A DNA stretch of 64,000 nt, taken from contig JAZHRO010000063.1 of the NCBI GenBank assembly GCA_037157565.1, positions 153,314,501 to 153,378,500 on the forward strand. Direction: 5' to 3'. The translations under genes were made by a program, and so were the position numbers. Shown piece after piece: positions 46,918 through 57,158 of the stretch; within the stretch, counting starts at the first letter, position 1, and every line of letters begins with the position of its first letter. Under the pieces are notes generated by a model. It did no database searches. It had not been told where the DNA came from and saw nothing but the letters and a program-made list of their open reading frames with translations. The DNA is from Thalassia testudinum (lineage: Eukaryota > Streptophyta > Magnoliopsida > Alismatales > Hydrocharitaceae).

Positions 46918-47614
46918 CATAAGTGATGGAGGACTCACTTCAAGAACGTGCACTTTACAAGACTACTCCAAAATTTAAGAGTCAACCACATGATAACCAC
47001 ACCTTACTATCCCCAAATGAGTGGACAAGTGGAAGTCTAATAGGGAGATTAAACAAATTTAAAAAAAAACTGTATCGTAAGGATTGGTCTAAAAAATTAA
47101 ATGATGCTCTTTGAGCCTATAGAACAGCGTATAAACCTCCCTTCGGCATGTCTCCTTTCCATCTTGTCTATGGAAAAGCGTGTCACCTTCCCATTGAAAT
47201 CCAACACAAAGCTTATTGGGCTATTAAAAATGTTAACTTAAATCTGGATAAAGTGGGCAAGGCACGCATGCTGGAGTTAAGTGAGCTTGAGGAGCTTCGT
47301 AATGAAGCCTATGAAACTTCTCAAACTTACAAGCAACATACATAGGTCTTCCATGATAAGCACATCATTAGAAAGACCTTTGAGCCCAACCAGTGGGTCT
47401 GGCTTTTCAATTCCAGACTTAAGTTATATCCTGGAAAGCTCAAGTCTCGCTGGGATGGGTCGTATGTTGTTATCAATGCCTTCCCTCATGGAGTAGTTGA
47501 AATTCAAAACCCTACTTCTGGTGCGAGCTTTAAGGTAAATGGCCAATGACTTAAACCATATGTTATTCTTTCATATGGCCAGGTTTTGGACGCACTTCGG
47601 CTTGCGGAGCCTTA
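46918..47614 (+). pseudogene. pol: Integrase of element B, C-terminal part
   Basis: Continues B's integrase after element C. The second catalytic Asp region (ISDGG in A, near 46925 here), the Glu region (GQVEV, near 47020) and the C-terminal part ([53 protein letters not shown]) can be read over several frames. A TGA at about 47548 stands where A has CGA. Ends LRLAEP-stop at 47614. Unlike A, this copy has no LTR inserted in the 'LDKxGKAR' region (47245-47265), which allows the target site there to be read directly. Confidence 0.86.
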
Positions 47615-49246
47615 ACTCCTCCCACTCTCCTCAGGTGATATTCTTCTATTTTTATTTTTCCAATGAGGACATTGTCAATCTTAGGCATGGCGGGTATAAC
47701 CTGAGGTTGTTTATATCATTTATAAATATTTGCATGCATTTAGGATAGGTGAAGTAGCATTAGTCAAAAAAAAATTAAAAAATTATTTTCTTGAGCTGTT
47801 TTGGTTAGTCCCTAGCAAAATATCTTTATCAAAGAGGTTTCATTAAATATTTTCTTCTTAGATTATTTCTAAGTTTAGAATCTAGTACATTTACTTCACT
47901 TGCATGTAGACTAGGTAATAGATCTTTGTTGAAAACTAATAAGCATTTTTAGTCTGCTAAACACTTGGATAGTTAATAGGGAGTTAGGCATACTATCTTC
48001 TATTAGATCCACCTAATATTTGTGAGAAGAAAGTAGAGAGACTACTGGTGAGCTAAGTCTAGTGCAAGGACTCTTAAGTTCTGGATAATTAAATGATAAT
48101 ACCTCAGAGTTAGGCATAGTTTTCGTTCTCTTTTCCTATGTGCAAACAATGTGTGAAGTCCTAAGAGTCACCAAATAAGATAGATACACAGAGATTGAGT
48201 CCTAAGAAAACTATGACTATGGTGGATGGTTACGACCGTCCTTCATGGAGTCTTTGGCTGAAGGAGGGTGATAGTGTCAAAGGTCAGAAATACGATTGTC
48301 CTGTCCACTCCTTCCCAGTGCCAAGAGTAGGCACTTACACCAAATAAGCCACATAATATCCTCTTGACCATCATCATTCCTAATAATGCCTCATAAATAA
48401 AAGTTTGCGTCATGTTGTGTTGGAGTTATAAAACAAAAAAAATAAAAAAATAAAAATAGAGAGAAAAAGTAGAAAAGAAATATATAGATATATATAAAAA
48501 AAAAAAGAAAGAAAAAAAAAGTTAGAGTTATAGCTGTCTTAGGTGCCAATTTTATCAAGTGTCCATATCATTGAGGCAACACAAAAAAACACCCATTACG
48601 ATCCACCAAATATGACCCATACCTACTTTTTAGTATTTCTGATCGGCCGAATACTAGTTGAAGACTTCTAACTTAGTTGTAGGGTTGTTAGGAATTTAAT
48701 TGAAGTGTGAATTCCATGTGAGGCCACCAAACAGTGAGTACATTTAAAAGATCTGGTAAGATACGTGACCTCAAAAAGAAAGAAGAAAAAGAAAAAGAAA
48801 AGAGAGAGAGAGTGAGTGAGCGCAAGGGAACATTAAGAGAGCACAGTTTTTAGCCTTTCTCTGGGTTAACCCATTTGAAAGTCTAGAGATTTAGAGTCTA
48901 CAATACTAGACTACATGTAGCACCAGATGAGTGAGAGCCACCAAATATAAATCCATTTGACTCAGTATCTCCTACCTAAGCCAAAAAGTCGAGGCCAAAT
49001 TATAGGTTATTTCCTACTTCATCCCTGAGGGAAGAAGTTGCCTATACTAATGGAACTTTTACCAAGGGTTAAGTATGAACTTCAAATGAAAGTTATTTTT
49101 CACTTGGATCCGTTACGTAGGCTACCATCACTTCACATTAGTCTGGATCTCTAAATTTTTGGAATAAGAAGAGAAGAAATCTTAGGTCATTTCCACGTAT
49201 TCTTCACTTTTGTTCGGGACTAGAAAAACTTAGGCATGGTGTTATT
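47615..49246 (+). other. 3' noncoding region of element B
   Basis: Similar to A's 12603-14166. Holds five copies of ACCAAATA or ACCAAACA in CACC context (starting 48168, 48337, 48603, 48724, 48938), A-rich polypurine tracts (48428-48524 and 48770-48815), and the PPT GGCATGGTGTTATT (49234-49246). No env-like frame. Confidence 0.75.
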
Positions 49247-50546
49247 TGATCAGTCCACTTTAGTGGAGTGCTAATTAGCCTAAGTAATTGTTAATTACAT
49301 GTTCATAATTTTTAATTATTCATGATTTAAATGATAATTTATCTTAGCCTACATACATTTTTATGTGTCAAAGTTAAGATTTAATAAGATATTTTTATGA
49401 TAACATAATTAGTGTATGCAGGCGAGACATGAGGAGTAAATTTGTTGAGTGCAAGCACCTTACCGCCAACCAATGCCACAGCCAACACCGTCGATGCCGA
49501 GCCTCACCACATTCCTCTCAACCACTCGTTATATCCTCCAAGTAGTTGGAGGAGATCTTAGCGAAAGAAAATGCACGAAGAAACTTTTAAAAGCAGGATC
49601 ATCTTCTTCCTTGAGGACCACCATGGAAAGAGAGGACTTGCACCGCAAACTCCAAAGCGTGCAAGGTGGCCCCAGCTTCCCCAACATTGCCCTCGCCTCT
49701 CGTCGGTCACACGGTGGCAGTGTGTGGCCAAACACCACCAACCCGCTCTTACCTTCCCTGTCCTCTTCATCTTCAACCTCCTGCCACCGCCCCTCTCCCC
49801 TGCCATCCATCTTCAACCTCATTGCAGACCACCTTCAGACGCGGCTACGCACTGCCATGTGCATCCTCACGCACTCGCAGCCATGCGCTGTGTCCACAAC
49901 ACCCTCTCACAGACCTCGCCTCACACACCCGCGACCACACAACAACTTCTTCTTTTTCTCCATTGACAGAGAAGAAGAGGAACCCATCACCAACCGGTCG
50001 ACACCACACGCAGTCGGCCCCTCTGCCCTCCGTTCGACGCCCCGTAGCCTCTACCAGACTCGCCTCACTCTCACCACCTAACCCCCACATTTGATCGCAT
50101 GAAATGGCTACTGTCTAGCTGACCAAAAAGATTCCCCACTGGCAACCTTCGTCCCTCCGATCGATGAGCTCCAGCCAAGGTTCCCCATGCCACAACCACC
50201 ATCGTGAAGCTCTTGTCACGGCCAACCTCCACCGAGCACCAACCAGTCGACGATCTTCCTTCCCGTGCGCACGAAGGAGACAGCAAGAGACCTCTGTTTT
50301 GTATGGAATTTCTATTTACATTGCTATGCCATTGTGGGAGATTATTTTTTTGAATAAAAAATTCTAATTTATTGAATGAATTTGTAGTTAGGCCCTTAAA
50401 GTTCTCATTATCTGATAGATTCCTTATCTCCTCAATTTATTAGCTCTATATGAGATGCATGTTGAATTGTAATTGTGGCAAATTTCTGACATCATGATGG
50501 AATAATAAGATGATAGAAATATTCGTGAGTTTATTGTCTTATTTCC
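49247..50546 (+). repeat. 3' LTR of element B, truncated
   Basis: Starts TGATCAGTCC after the PPT and aligns with 8575-9862 or so. The last ~127 bases present in the 5' LTR, including most of the U5 motif, are missing; at about 50546 the sequence changes to minus-strand gag of element E. The 210-codon frame at 49449 comes from the C-rich LTR body and is not a gene. Confidence 0.9.
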
Positions 50547-51177
50547 TTAATAGTTCATTAAATCTTTCCCACGCCTCATGGAACTGTTCCCCACCCTGGA
50601 GTGTAAAGGTAGTAATAGCTCTTCTGAGGGCATTGGTCTTTCCTATGGGGAAGAATTTCTTTAAGAATGCATGCCTTAGTTCTTCCTAGGTGGTGATGGG
50701 TCTACCTAGGGTTCTAAGCCAGTGAGATGCCTTGTCTCTCAGCGAGAAGGGGAACATCTTAATCAAAACAATGTCAAGGCTAATGTTCCTAGGTTTCACA
50801 GTTCGGGCTATCCAATCAAGATCCTCTAGGTGCTGGAAGGGATCATCATTTGAGCTTCCATGGAAGTGGCTCTGAACTAGACTCAAGACATTTGGTTTTA
50901 GCTCAAAATCATCTCCCCCTTCAGGGATCCTAAGGTGCGGCTCGACTCGAATAGCAGAAGGATTGTAGAAATCGTGGAGGGGCCTAGGTTGGTCCTAGAA
51001 TGGTGGTAGATCAGGTGGCGGTTGCCCTTGTGGGTTCTGCAACCGGTGTATGGCTTGCATGATAGTGTGGATCTATTGCTGCTGAAGCCGGTGGTTTACG
51101 TTAATCTAGGCTTGGATGATGGCCATTGTGTCTGGTGTGGGTTGGTCCTCAACCTCATCTACCCTAGGTATAGCCAT
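50547..51177 (-). pseudogene. gag: gag of element E, 5' portion
   Basis: The ATG at 51177 begins MAIPRVDEVEDQ. The frame continues through HDFYNPSAIRVEPHLRIPEGG and then the gag core: SHFHGSSNDDPFQHLEDL, MFPFSLRDKASHWLRTLG, AFLKKFFPIGKTNALRRAI, EQFHEAWERFN. In-frame TAG codons lie near 51106, 51073, 50997 and 50686, at sites where Gln or Trp is expected in relatives. The gene stops at the junction with B's LTR; the rest of E (pol, 3' LTR) is absent from the window. Confidence 0.85.
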
Positions 51178-52367
51178 GTTTCTAGCAGAATCAAGTCGCC
51201 TGGATTCCTGTCCCTAAACAAACAACTCAGGATGCAGTGAGCGTCTCCCGTGCATACACTAGAGAACAAAGGGGATGCGAAGAGCAACAGATGTGAGAAC
51301 TGTGTGTACAACCAAGCAAACATGCCTAGTCCTTATGGTGCATTCCTTAGTGGGCCTAGAAATCTCCAAAAGGGTGATCAAGTCCATAAGCACTGAACTC
51401 CCCTTCCCAAAGCTAATCTGGCTAAGTTGATTACAAGGGGATTGCAGGGAAGGTTCTTCCTTTGGCTTGCACCGCCGATTCCATAGACCCCACAACCGTG
51501 GTCGTTTGACACTGCCCCGCAGCCTAGTCACCAGATTCTACTAAGGGAATGAAAGCCAAGTGCCCAGCAAACAAAACCCCACCTCTCAAGACTTAACCCA
51601 GTCCTGCCTAGGGCACGTCTACTCTGTTTTAAAAGGGCTAGGATAGTGCTTGTGCTAGGGTTATGTGATGAGGCATTGATTGGGGTAGTACCTCATAATT
51701 TTCCAATTTCAGTGTGTGTGCTTCTATCAAAACATGGTTTTCAAGCAAGGATTTTTTTAAGATGTGGTGTCTTTTAATGCTTTACCCTTACTTTAGTGTC
51801 TTTTAGGGTTGACGTATCTTAATATTTTTAGACAAGTTTCAGTGGGCACATCAAGTTTTGCACACAATTCGGTAAAAGTAGATTTCCTTTTATTGTGTAG
51901 AGTCTCTAAAACCCTAATGTACTCATCCTAGTGATCATGCAGCTTCTATTGGATGAGTCGATTTTAGGGGTGAGTGGTGCGGCCCAAGTCAATTCAAGGT
52001 GGCTTCACAAACACCACTCAAAAAGAAAAAAGAACACTCCAAGAATCTTAGATTATTCATAATGTTAGAGTGTATTATTTTTTTTTTTTGTTAGGTGATG
52101 TGTTAAGGATGTGGATCAGGCAATCATGCACCAAGCCAATTTTTTTTCAGTTTTACAATTTTTTTAGATTTTTAAGCAAGCAAACAACCATGGGTGAAGA
52201 AATACTCACGACCGATCCTTGTTGCGCTTACTCCCTCGTTACTGTCACGAGTTGCATTGCTTCGCCATCCAAGCGTCGAATTCCTACAACCATAAGTAGA
52301 AGGAGACAAGGTGTTAGATGATGTGAGCATGGATGTAAAATGGAAGTGACAACATATATCCGTTGCC
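51178..52367 (-). other. Untranslated leader of element E
   Basis: About 1.19 kb, no gene. Block 51449-51541 is shared with element C's leader. T-rich runs at 52076-52090 and 52140-52170. Confidence 0.7.
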
Positions 52368-52385
52368 TCCCCAGCAACGGCGCCA
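52368..52385 (-). other. Primer-binding site of element E, tRNA-Asp type
   Basis: Plus-strand TCCCCAGCAACGGCGCCA, 17 of 18 matches to plant tRNA-Asp 3' end. LTR begins five bases further on. Confidence 0.9.
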
Positions 52386-52960
52386 AAAACTGACGTGGCG
52401 TGGGGTGCGTGTGTTTAAAAGAGTCGTTATAGCTTGCGCTCGCAACGTCGATTTTAAATGAAGAAATGGACATGAGGCCGAGTGTCGATCTCAGGGAGGC
52501 GTGAAAATCAAATTTTTCTTGTCACGTAATGTCATGAAAATAATGATTTTTTGCTTGCAAAAAGTAGTGGGTGAAAATCTAGTGAGAGAAAGAGACAGAG
52601 AAAGAGATTAGGGTTAGAATTGTTTCATTCACACATGCAACTTTAAACATAAAAGAGGACAAGTAACTAGATAAGAAACAACTTCATTTGACATGCAACT
52701 TTAGTTTATAATTACAACACTAGATAAATGCTTGAACATAAGTAAAGTAAAGCTTAAGATAAAGAGGGAAAGAGAGAGAGAGAAGACAGCGAGGTAGCCA
52801 TGGCAGTGGAGGGGGGCTTTGTCGATGGCTCGTCGTCTCCGGCGATTACAAAGAGAGCTAATGGTAGCTAGGAGTGGGGTAGAGCACTTGCAAGTGGAAT
52901 GAATGCCTTCCATGGGTGGTTGGAAGGGGTTTAAATAGGGAGAAGGTCTTTCCAAACGAA

Positions 52961-53003
52961 GAAGGGGTTTTAGCGACGTCCCGGACGTCGCTAAAACCCC
53001 TTC
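52961..53003. repeat. 20-bp perfect inverted repeat upstream of E's TATA
   Basis: Arms 52961-52980 and 52984-53003 are perfect reverse complements with a 3-base CCG spacer; each contains TAGCGACGTC. A third copy of the GGGACGTCGCTAAA arm follows at 53004-53017. GACGTC is a core recognised by plant bZIP factors, so a regulatory role is possible. Confidence 0.9.
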
Positions 53004-53311
53004 GGGACGTCGCTAAAGCCCTTCCCAAAATGTCGGTGAAGCCCCCTGCCCGCTGGTCACTCGTGCTTGCACGTGCTTCCTCACGCACAATCCGTGTATG
53101 CGGCTTGAGAGTCGTCCGATCGCGGGTCAGACGGTTGATGTCACTCTTGGGGCACGCGCCTAGATCGTGCCCATGCTCCCTACATCATCGCGGGCGTCGA
53201 CCTTGGACGTGCGAGATTGCGCTGCGTCGCTTCATCCGCATCGTCCGCTACTGATCGGGCAGTGGAATTTCCCTAATGCGCGCCTTCGCCTTCTGATTTC
53301 CGCGAGGCGCA

Positions 53312-53361
53312 ATTCGAACCCGTGCCGACTGTGCAGGCGTGAGGCATTCGACCGCTGCGCT
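53312..53361 (-). other. tRNA-like A and B boxes in the E LTR
   Basis: Minus strand: AGCGCAGCGGTCGAATGC (53361-53344) resembles a tRNA D-arm/A box, and GGGTTCGAAT (53321-53312) is a good B box. The T-stem is not well paired, so this is not an intact tRNA gene. The solo LTR F has a counterpart. Confidence 0.5.
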
Positions 53362-53803
53362 GCACCTGCTGCTTTGTCGCGGTGAGGGCGAGCGCGCGGG
53401 CGGCTCTCAGCCGTTCGATCGAAGATCGACAACTGAGATTCATCCTCCGGGTGAAGGCAAAAGCGGGCAACGGTGGAGATGCGGTGAGCGGGCTCCACAT
53501 GGCGCGCTGTGGGTCGTTGATCATCAGATCAACGATCAGAACTTCTTGTGTCCATTACAGGAGCTTCGGATGTCGGATTTGGATGATTTCGAGTCTATTG
53601 GACTCCGTTCGTCGCTCCGAATCCATCCATGCGGTCCAATTGCTCATCTGAGGCATGTTTTGACATGTCCTTGTACACATGGCCGTTAATAATACATTAT
53701 AAGCAATCTTGATGTGCAATGCATGCGATGCTCCTATTCCTATTTATGATGTGTTGTCTGCGCGTTTTGCTCTTAAGATAAACCCCAATTGACAGATTTA
53801 TCA

Positions 53804-56800
53804 CCCCACGATGCAGTGTTATCATTAATTTACTAGTGTAGCCAGTTACTAACCAAAATATTAAAGTAAATTTAACCACGAGTATAAAAATGATTAACCG
53901 CAATCATCAACCACATACTTCAATACATTAACTTTCCTATCCTACCTAATCACTGCCTATCTCATTGTCAAACAAGAATCATTTTCAAATTATCTAGAAT
54001 AGAAAAACAAGGAACTAAATGTTGGCTCAGGAATTTATTACATAAAACCTGTCTTAGATTTAGAAAACCATTAACTTAGCTGCATGTATGATTTCCCTAA
54101 GAATAAATTGAGTCACAGCCTCACAAAGGAAAAGCACATCGATTTAAGTTTCGCTTCATTCAAGAGAAAATTTTCATATAAAAATCAGCAATACACTCTT
54201 TACGACACCCCGGACGATAGGCTACACAAATCATTTGAGGTTAACAATTACACTATAATTTAGGTGATTCTAGGTAGATATTACGCCATTTACATCCATG
54301 GAGTATACACATATGATACATGACAAATGTTGAATCTAGGGATGCTACATTGAGTCAAGTGAAACCATTTTTTATAAATACAAACATATTAGTTAGATGA
54401 CGCTACAAAAGTAGGTATCAACTATCAATTTCCTCATTTGAGATTTCAATACCTTTATCAGAATTCATTAATCGAAAAAAATGATTACCAACATTTTGTT
54501 TAAAAAATTTCAATCAATTTAACATCACCATCATTTGTAATGCTGACCCCAAAACCACAATGGTTTCATTAATATTTGTCTAGAATTCACTTTAATCTAT
54601 ACTGTACATGCAGCCACTAATGGACACCCTTACGAGAATTTACTAAGCTGTTAAAAGAATTTCTGTACGAAACGAATTGTGTGTTTATACAAATAAGCGA
54701 GAATTAAATAGAAAATTTATTATCAACCAGTGTCAATTTTCATCACAGTTAACCATTAATGGGGCAAGTCAAAGAATAATTTGTGATTCCCTACTGTCTA
54801 TGGTGTCAACAATCAAAATGATTTTGAAATGGTATGCCCATATACGAAATTAATAATGATAGTGGTGATTTACAACTGATGTTAAGGCAAAATTAGTCAC
54901 ATATGATACATAATTAATGACGAATTCATAATTACTAGATATTACAGGAAAATGCCTTGAAATCTAGGTAGAAATTTCAAGGAGTAAAACACCTTCTTCC
55001 AAAATTTTAAATTCATGCAGATGAAACAATCCTAAATTCTTAACTTGAAAACATGGAGCATCGAAAAAAAAATTCACGTTTTAAATAATTTCAAAGATCA
55101 AACTCAAGTTTCCAAAACATTTGTAATATTTGTACTTTAAGCAATAATATATTCCAATCCTTAAAAATATAAGAATATCATCTTCTAGGCTGACCAGAGT
55201 CTCATTCAATCATTCAATTCATTTATCATTATCGCTGGATAACTTCCAATTACAATTTTAGGCATACACCAACTTTACGATTTATCCTTTGATACGATTG
55301 ATAACAAAAGTTATCATTTTATTCCTTTAAGCCAGCAAAAGAAGTAATGTATATCTCTTTTCGATTCATCAAATTTACGCCTTTATTTCTTTTATAACCT
55401 TCTAAATCAACTTGTGCAACTTTATAATTTCATACTAACTCCATAAATGAGATATGAATTATCAGATCATTAATATCCTCAATGTATAAGCTGTTGTTAA
55501 AATACCTTTAGCAATGCAATTAGTAACAATAGACTAATACATAACAACTTTTCCTTATTTATCCTATGCAAGTCGACCAGAAATAACACGGTAGGAATAC
55601 ATCAAGATTAGCAATTAGTGCAATATATGTGGTAAAAATACATTTCTCCCATCCTTATAAACTACGTAATCAAACATGCATGCATGACAGTATAATAAAT
55701 TTTCCTTTCCTTATAACATACATGAGGAACAACTATATTATTTATACTTACATATGAATCTATAACCAGTATAATTAATTGGACTAGAAATCATAATAGT
55801 CACATCATTCAATTGTTATTAGATGAATAATAAGACTACAAGGCAGGAACAATCATCGATTAATTCCAAGCTACTCCAAGTAGTAATTGACTAATTTTAT
55901 TCTAGTATAGATAGTAATAACTTAATTTCAATTTCAATCTAAATAAGATACATCACAAAATTAGTCTATACAAGATTTTAACACCCATTGCTACAACAAT
56001 AAGCCTACAGCTAATGTCAGTTACCAACTATATTGGAAATCAAGACAACGATCCTTCTTTAATAGTTATTAAGGTAATAATTGATCATTTTAGATCGTAC
56101 GTTAATAGGGCAAGGAACCGTATATCCTTGACTCAATCCCTCGCAGATTTTCAATATATATATATATTGATGTGTCAAGGCATGTTACAAGTCAAATTCA
56201 CAGTGAAAACGTATATATACATATTTTATACTTACGAGGACAGAAAACCCATCATGCAAGAATTAGCTGAGACCAACAAATACTAACTGACTATTGGCCT
56301 TAACCCCAATGAAATCACAATTAAAATTAATTGACCACACGATATGACAATTTTTTACCGATTTTATTCTAACAAATAGTTGTGGCTATTATTGTTCGTA
56401 ATGACTAATTACTTTCCATGTTGCCATAATATTTCTAAAGAAAATCTAAACTATCACATAGTTATCATTAAATAATCATAAGTACAGAAAATGTTGTACA
56501 GACTGTGCAATACCACGTACTAGCCGAGGATAATCTACCCTTTTCCAAATGATTGATGTTATTTATATATACTCCACTATTAACACAATTATACTACTAT
56601 AGGTCAACCCATACATATTTATATATACCCTGAAAACATATGTGACCTATATGTATATTTAAAGAACCAATGGTTGGGTGGTTTTCAAAAGGGGTGATAA
56701 TGCATGGACACCTAATTTAAGCATCACAATTATGCACAACCAAGTAGTGCTACTAATTAACGTGTTCGTCGACCTAGTAATCAAATTTATTACTAATAAA

Positions 56801-57146
56801 GCCACAAGCAAAACCCTAGAAAACTATACGATCACAGAAATGGTGGATGAACCAAGAAGTTACTCATTTACTTCTTGAGATCACATTCAGATCAACCGAT
56901 CCCCTAAGGGAGCCTTTAATCTGCTCAGGCCAACAACTGAAGGGATGATCTTAACTACGGGAAAAGTAAGAAGACTAAATGGGACGGGGACAGGATCGGA
57001 AATCAAGAAGAGAATCAAGTCAAAATACTGTGGAAGATCAAGACCAGGGATACTACGTCACTATGCAGCTGAGTACCCCATCCGTCACATAATATGAATG
57101 TCTGTATGGCCCTTCTGGGTATTTTTATAATTAATGTGGTGACATT
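53804..57146. other. AT-rich region without recognised genes
   Basis: About 3.3 kb of AT-rich sequence with no long frame; the largest (90 and 66 codons) show no domain. It lies on the internal side of the tRNA-Met primer site of LTR G, so it may be the degenerate internal region of a non-autonomous element, but no gag or pol motif or second LTR was found. A TA microsatellite sits at 56154-56169. Confidence 0.4.
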
Positions 57147-57158
57147 GCTCTGATACCA
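57147..57158 (-). other. Primer-binding site of LTR G, tRNA-Met type
   Basis: Plus-strand GCTCTGATACCA is the exact complement of TGGTATCAGAGC, the plant initiator tRNA-Met primer site. It lies two bases from the LTR end TGTGATGACC. Confidence 0.85.

Larger units (their letters stand above)
8575..50546 (+). mobile_element. Element B: Athila-like Ty3/gypsy retrotransposon, host of the nest
   Basis: Plus-strand element. It runs: 5' LTR (8575-9982), tRNA-Asp PBS, leader, gag, protease, RT/RNase H, integrase, 3' noncoding region, truncated 3' LTR (49247-50546). It is interrupted by element A (10763-25925), a solo LTR (26664-28931) and element C (33510-46912). Subtracting these and their 5-bp TSDs leaves about 11.1 kb. 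Left flank is 'ctatg' in the LINE; no right TSD can be checked because the 3' LTR lacks its last ~127 bases. Gag and pol resemble the Athila lineage (no chromodomain, 'GWxNHPNFSW' in gag, DLGA protease). Many stops make it inactive. Confidence 0.9.
52391..53803 (-). repeat. 5' LTR of element E
   Basis: About 1413 bp: plus strand TGACGTGGCG to ATTTATCA; the right end is inferred from the TGAT start usual in this group. It is related to the solo LTR F (59215-60669) in U5 (GAACATGAG...AGGGA(G/T)GCGTGAAA), in the (GA)n tract, and in the U3 part around 53540-53700. TATA-like TATTTAAA is on the minus strand at 52930-52937. A 20-bp perfect inverted repeat (52961-53003) and a tRNA-like A/B-box pair (53312-53361) lie in U3. 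Confidence 0.8.

Noticed and set aside
47615..49246. env-like gene after pol in B, as known in some Athila elements
   Set aside because: No frame longer than about 70 codons in the sense direction in B, nor one in the matching region of A.
49449..50094. 210-codon frame in the 3' LTR of B
   Set aside because: C-rich LTR body; broken in the 5' LTR, and composition explains the lack of stops.
53312..53361. A real tRNA gene in the E LTR
   Set aside because: T-stem and other stems are not paired; only box-like remnants remain.
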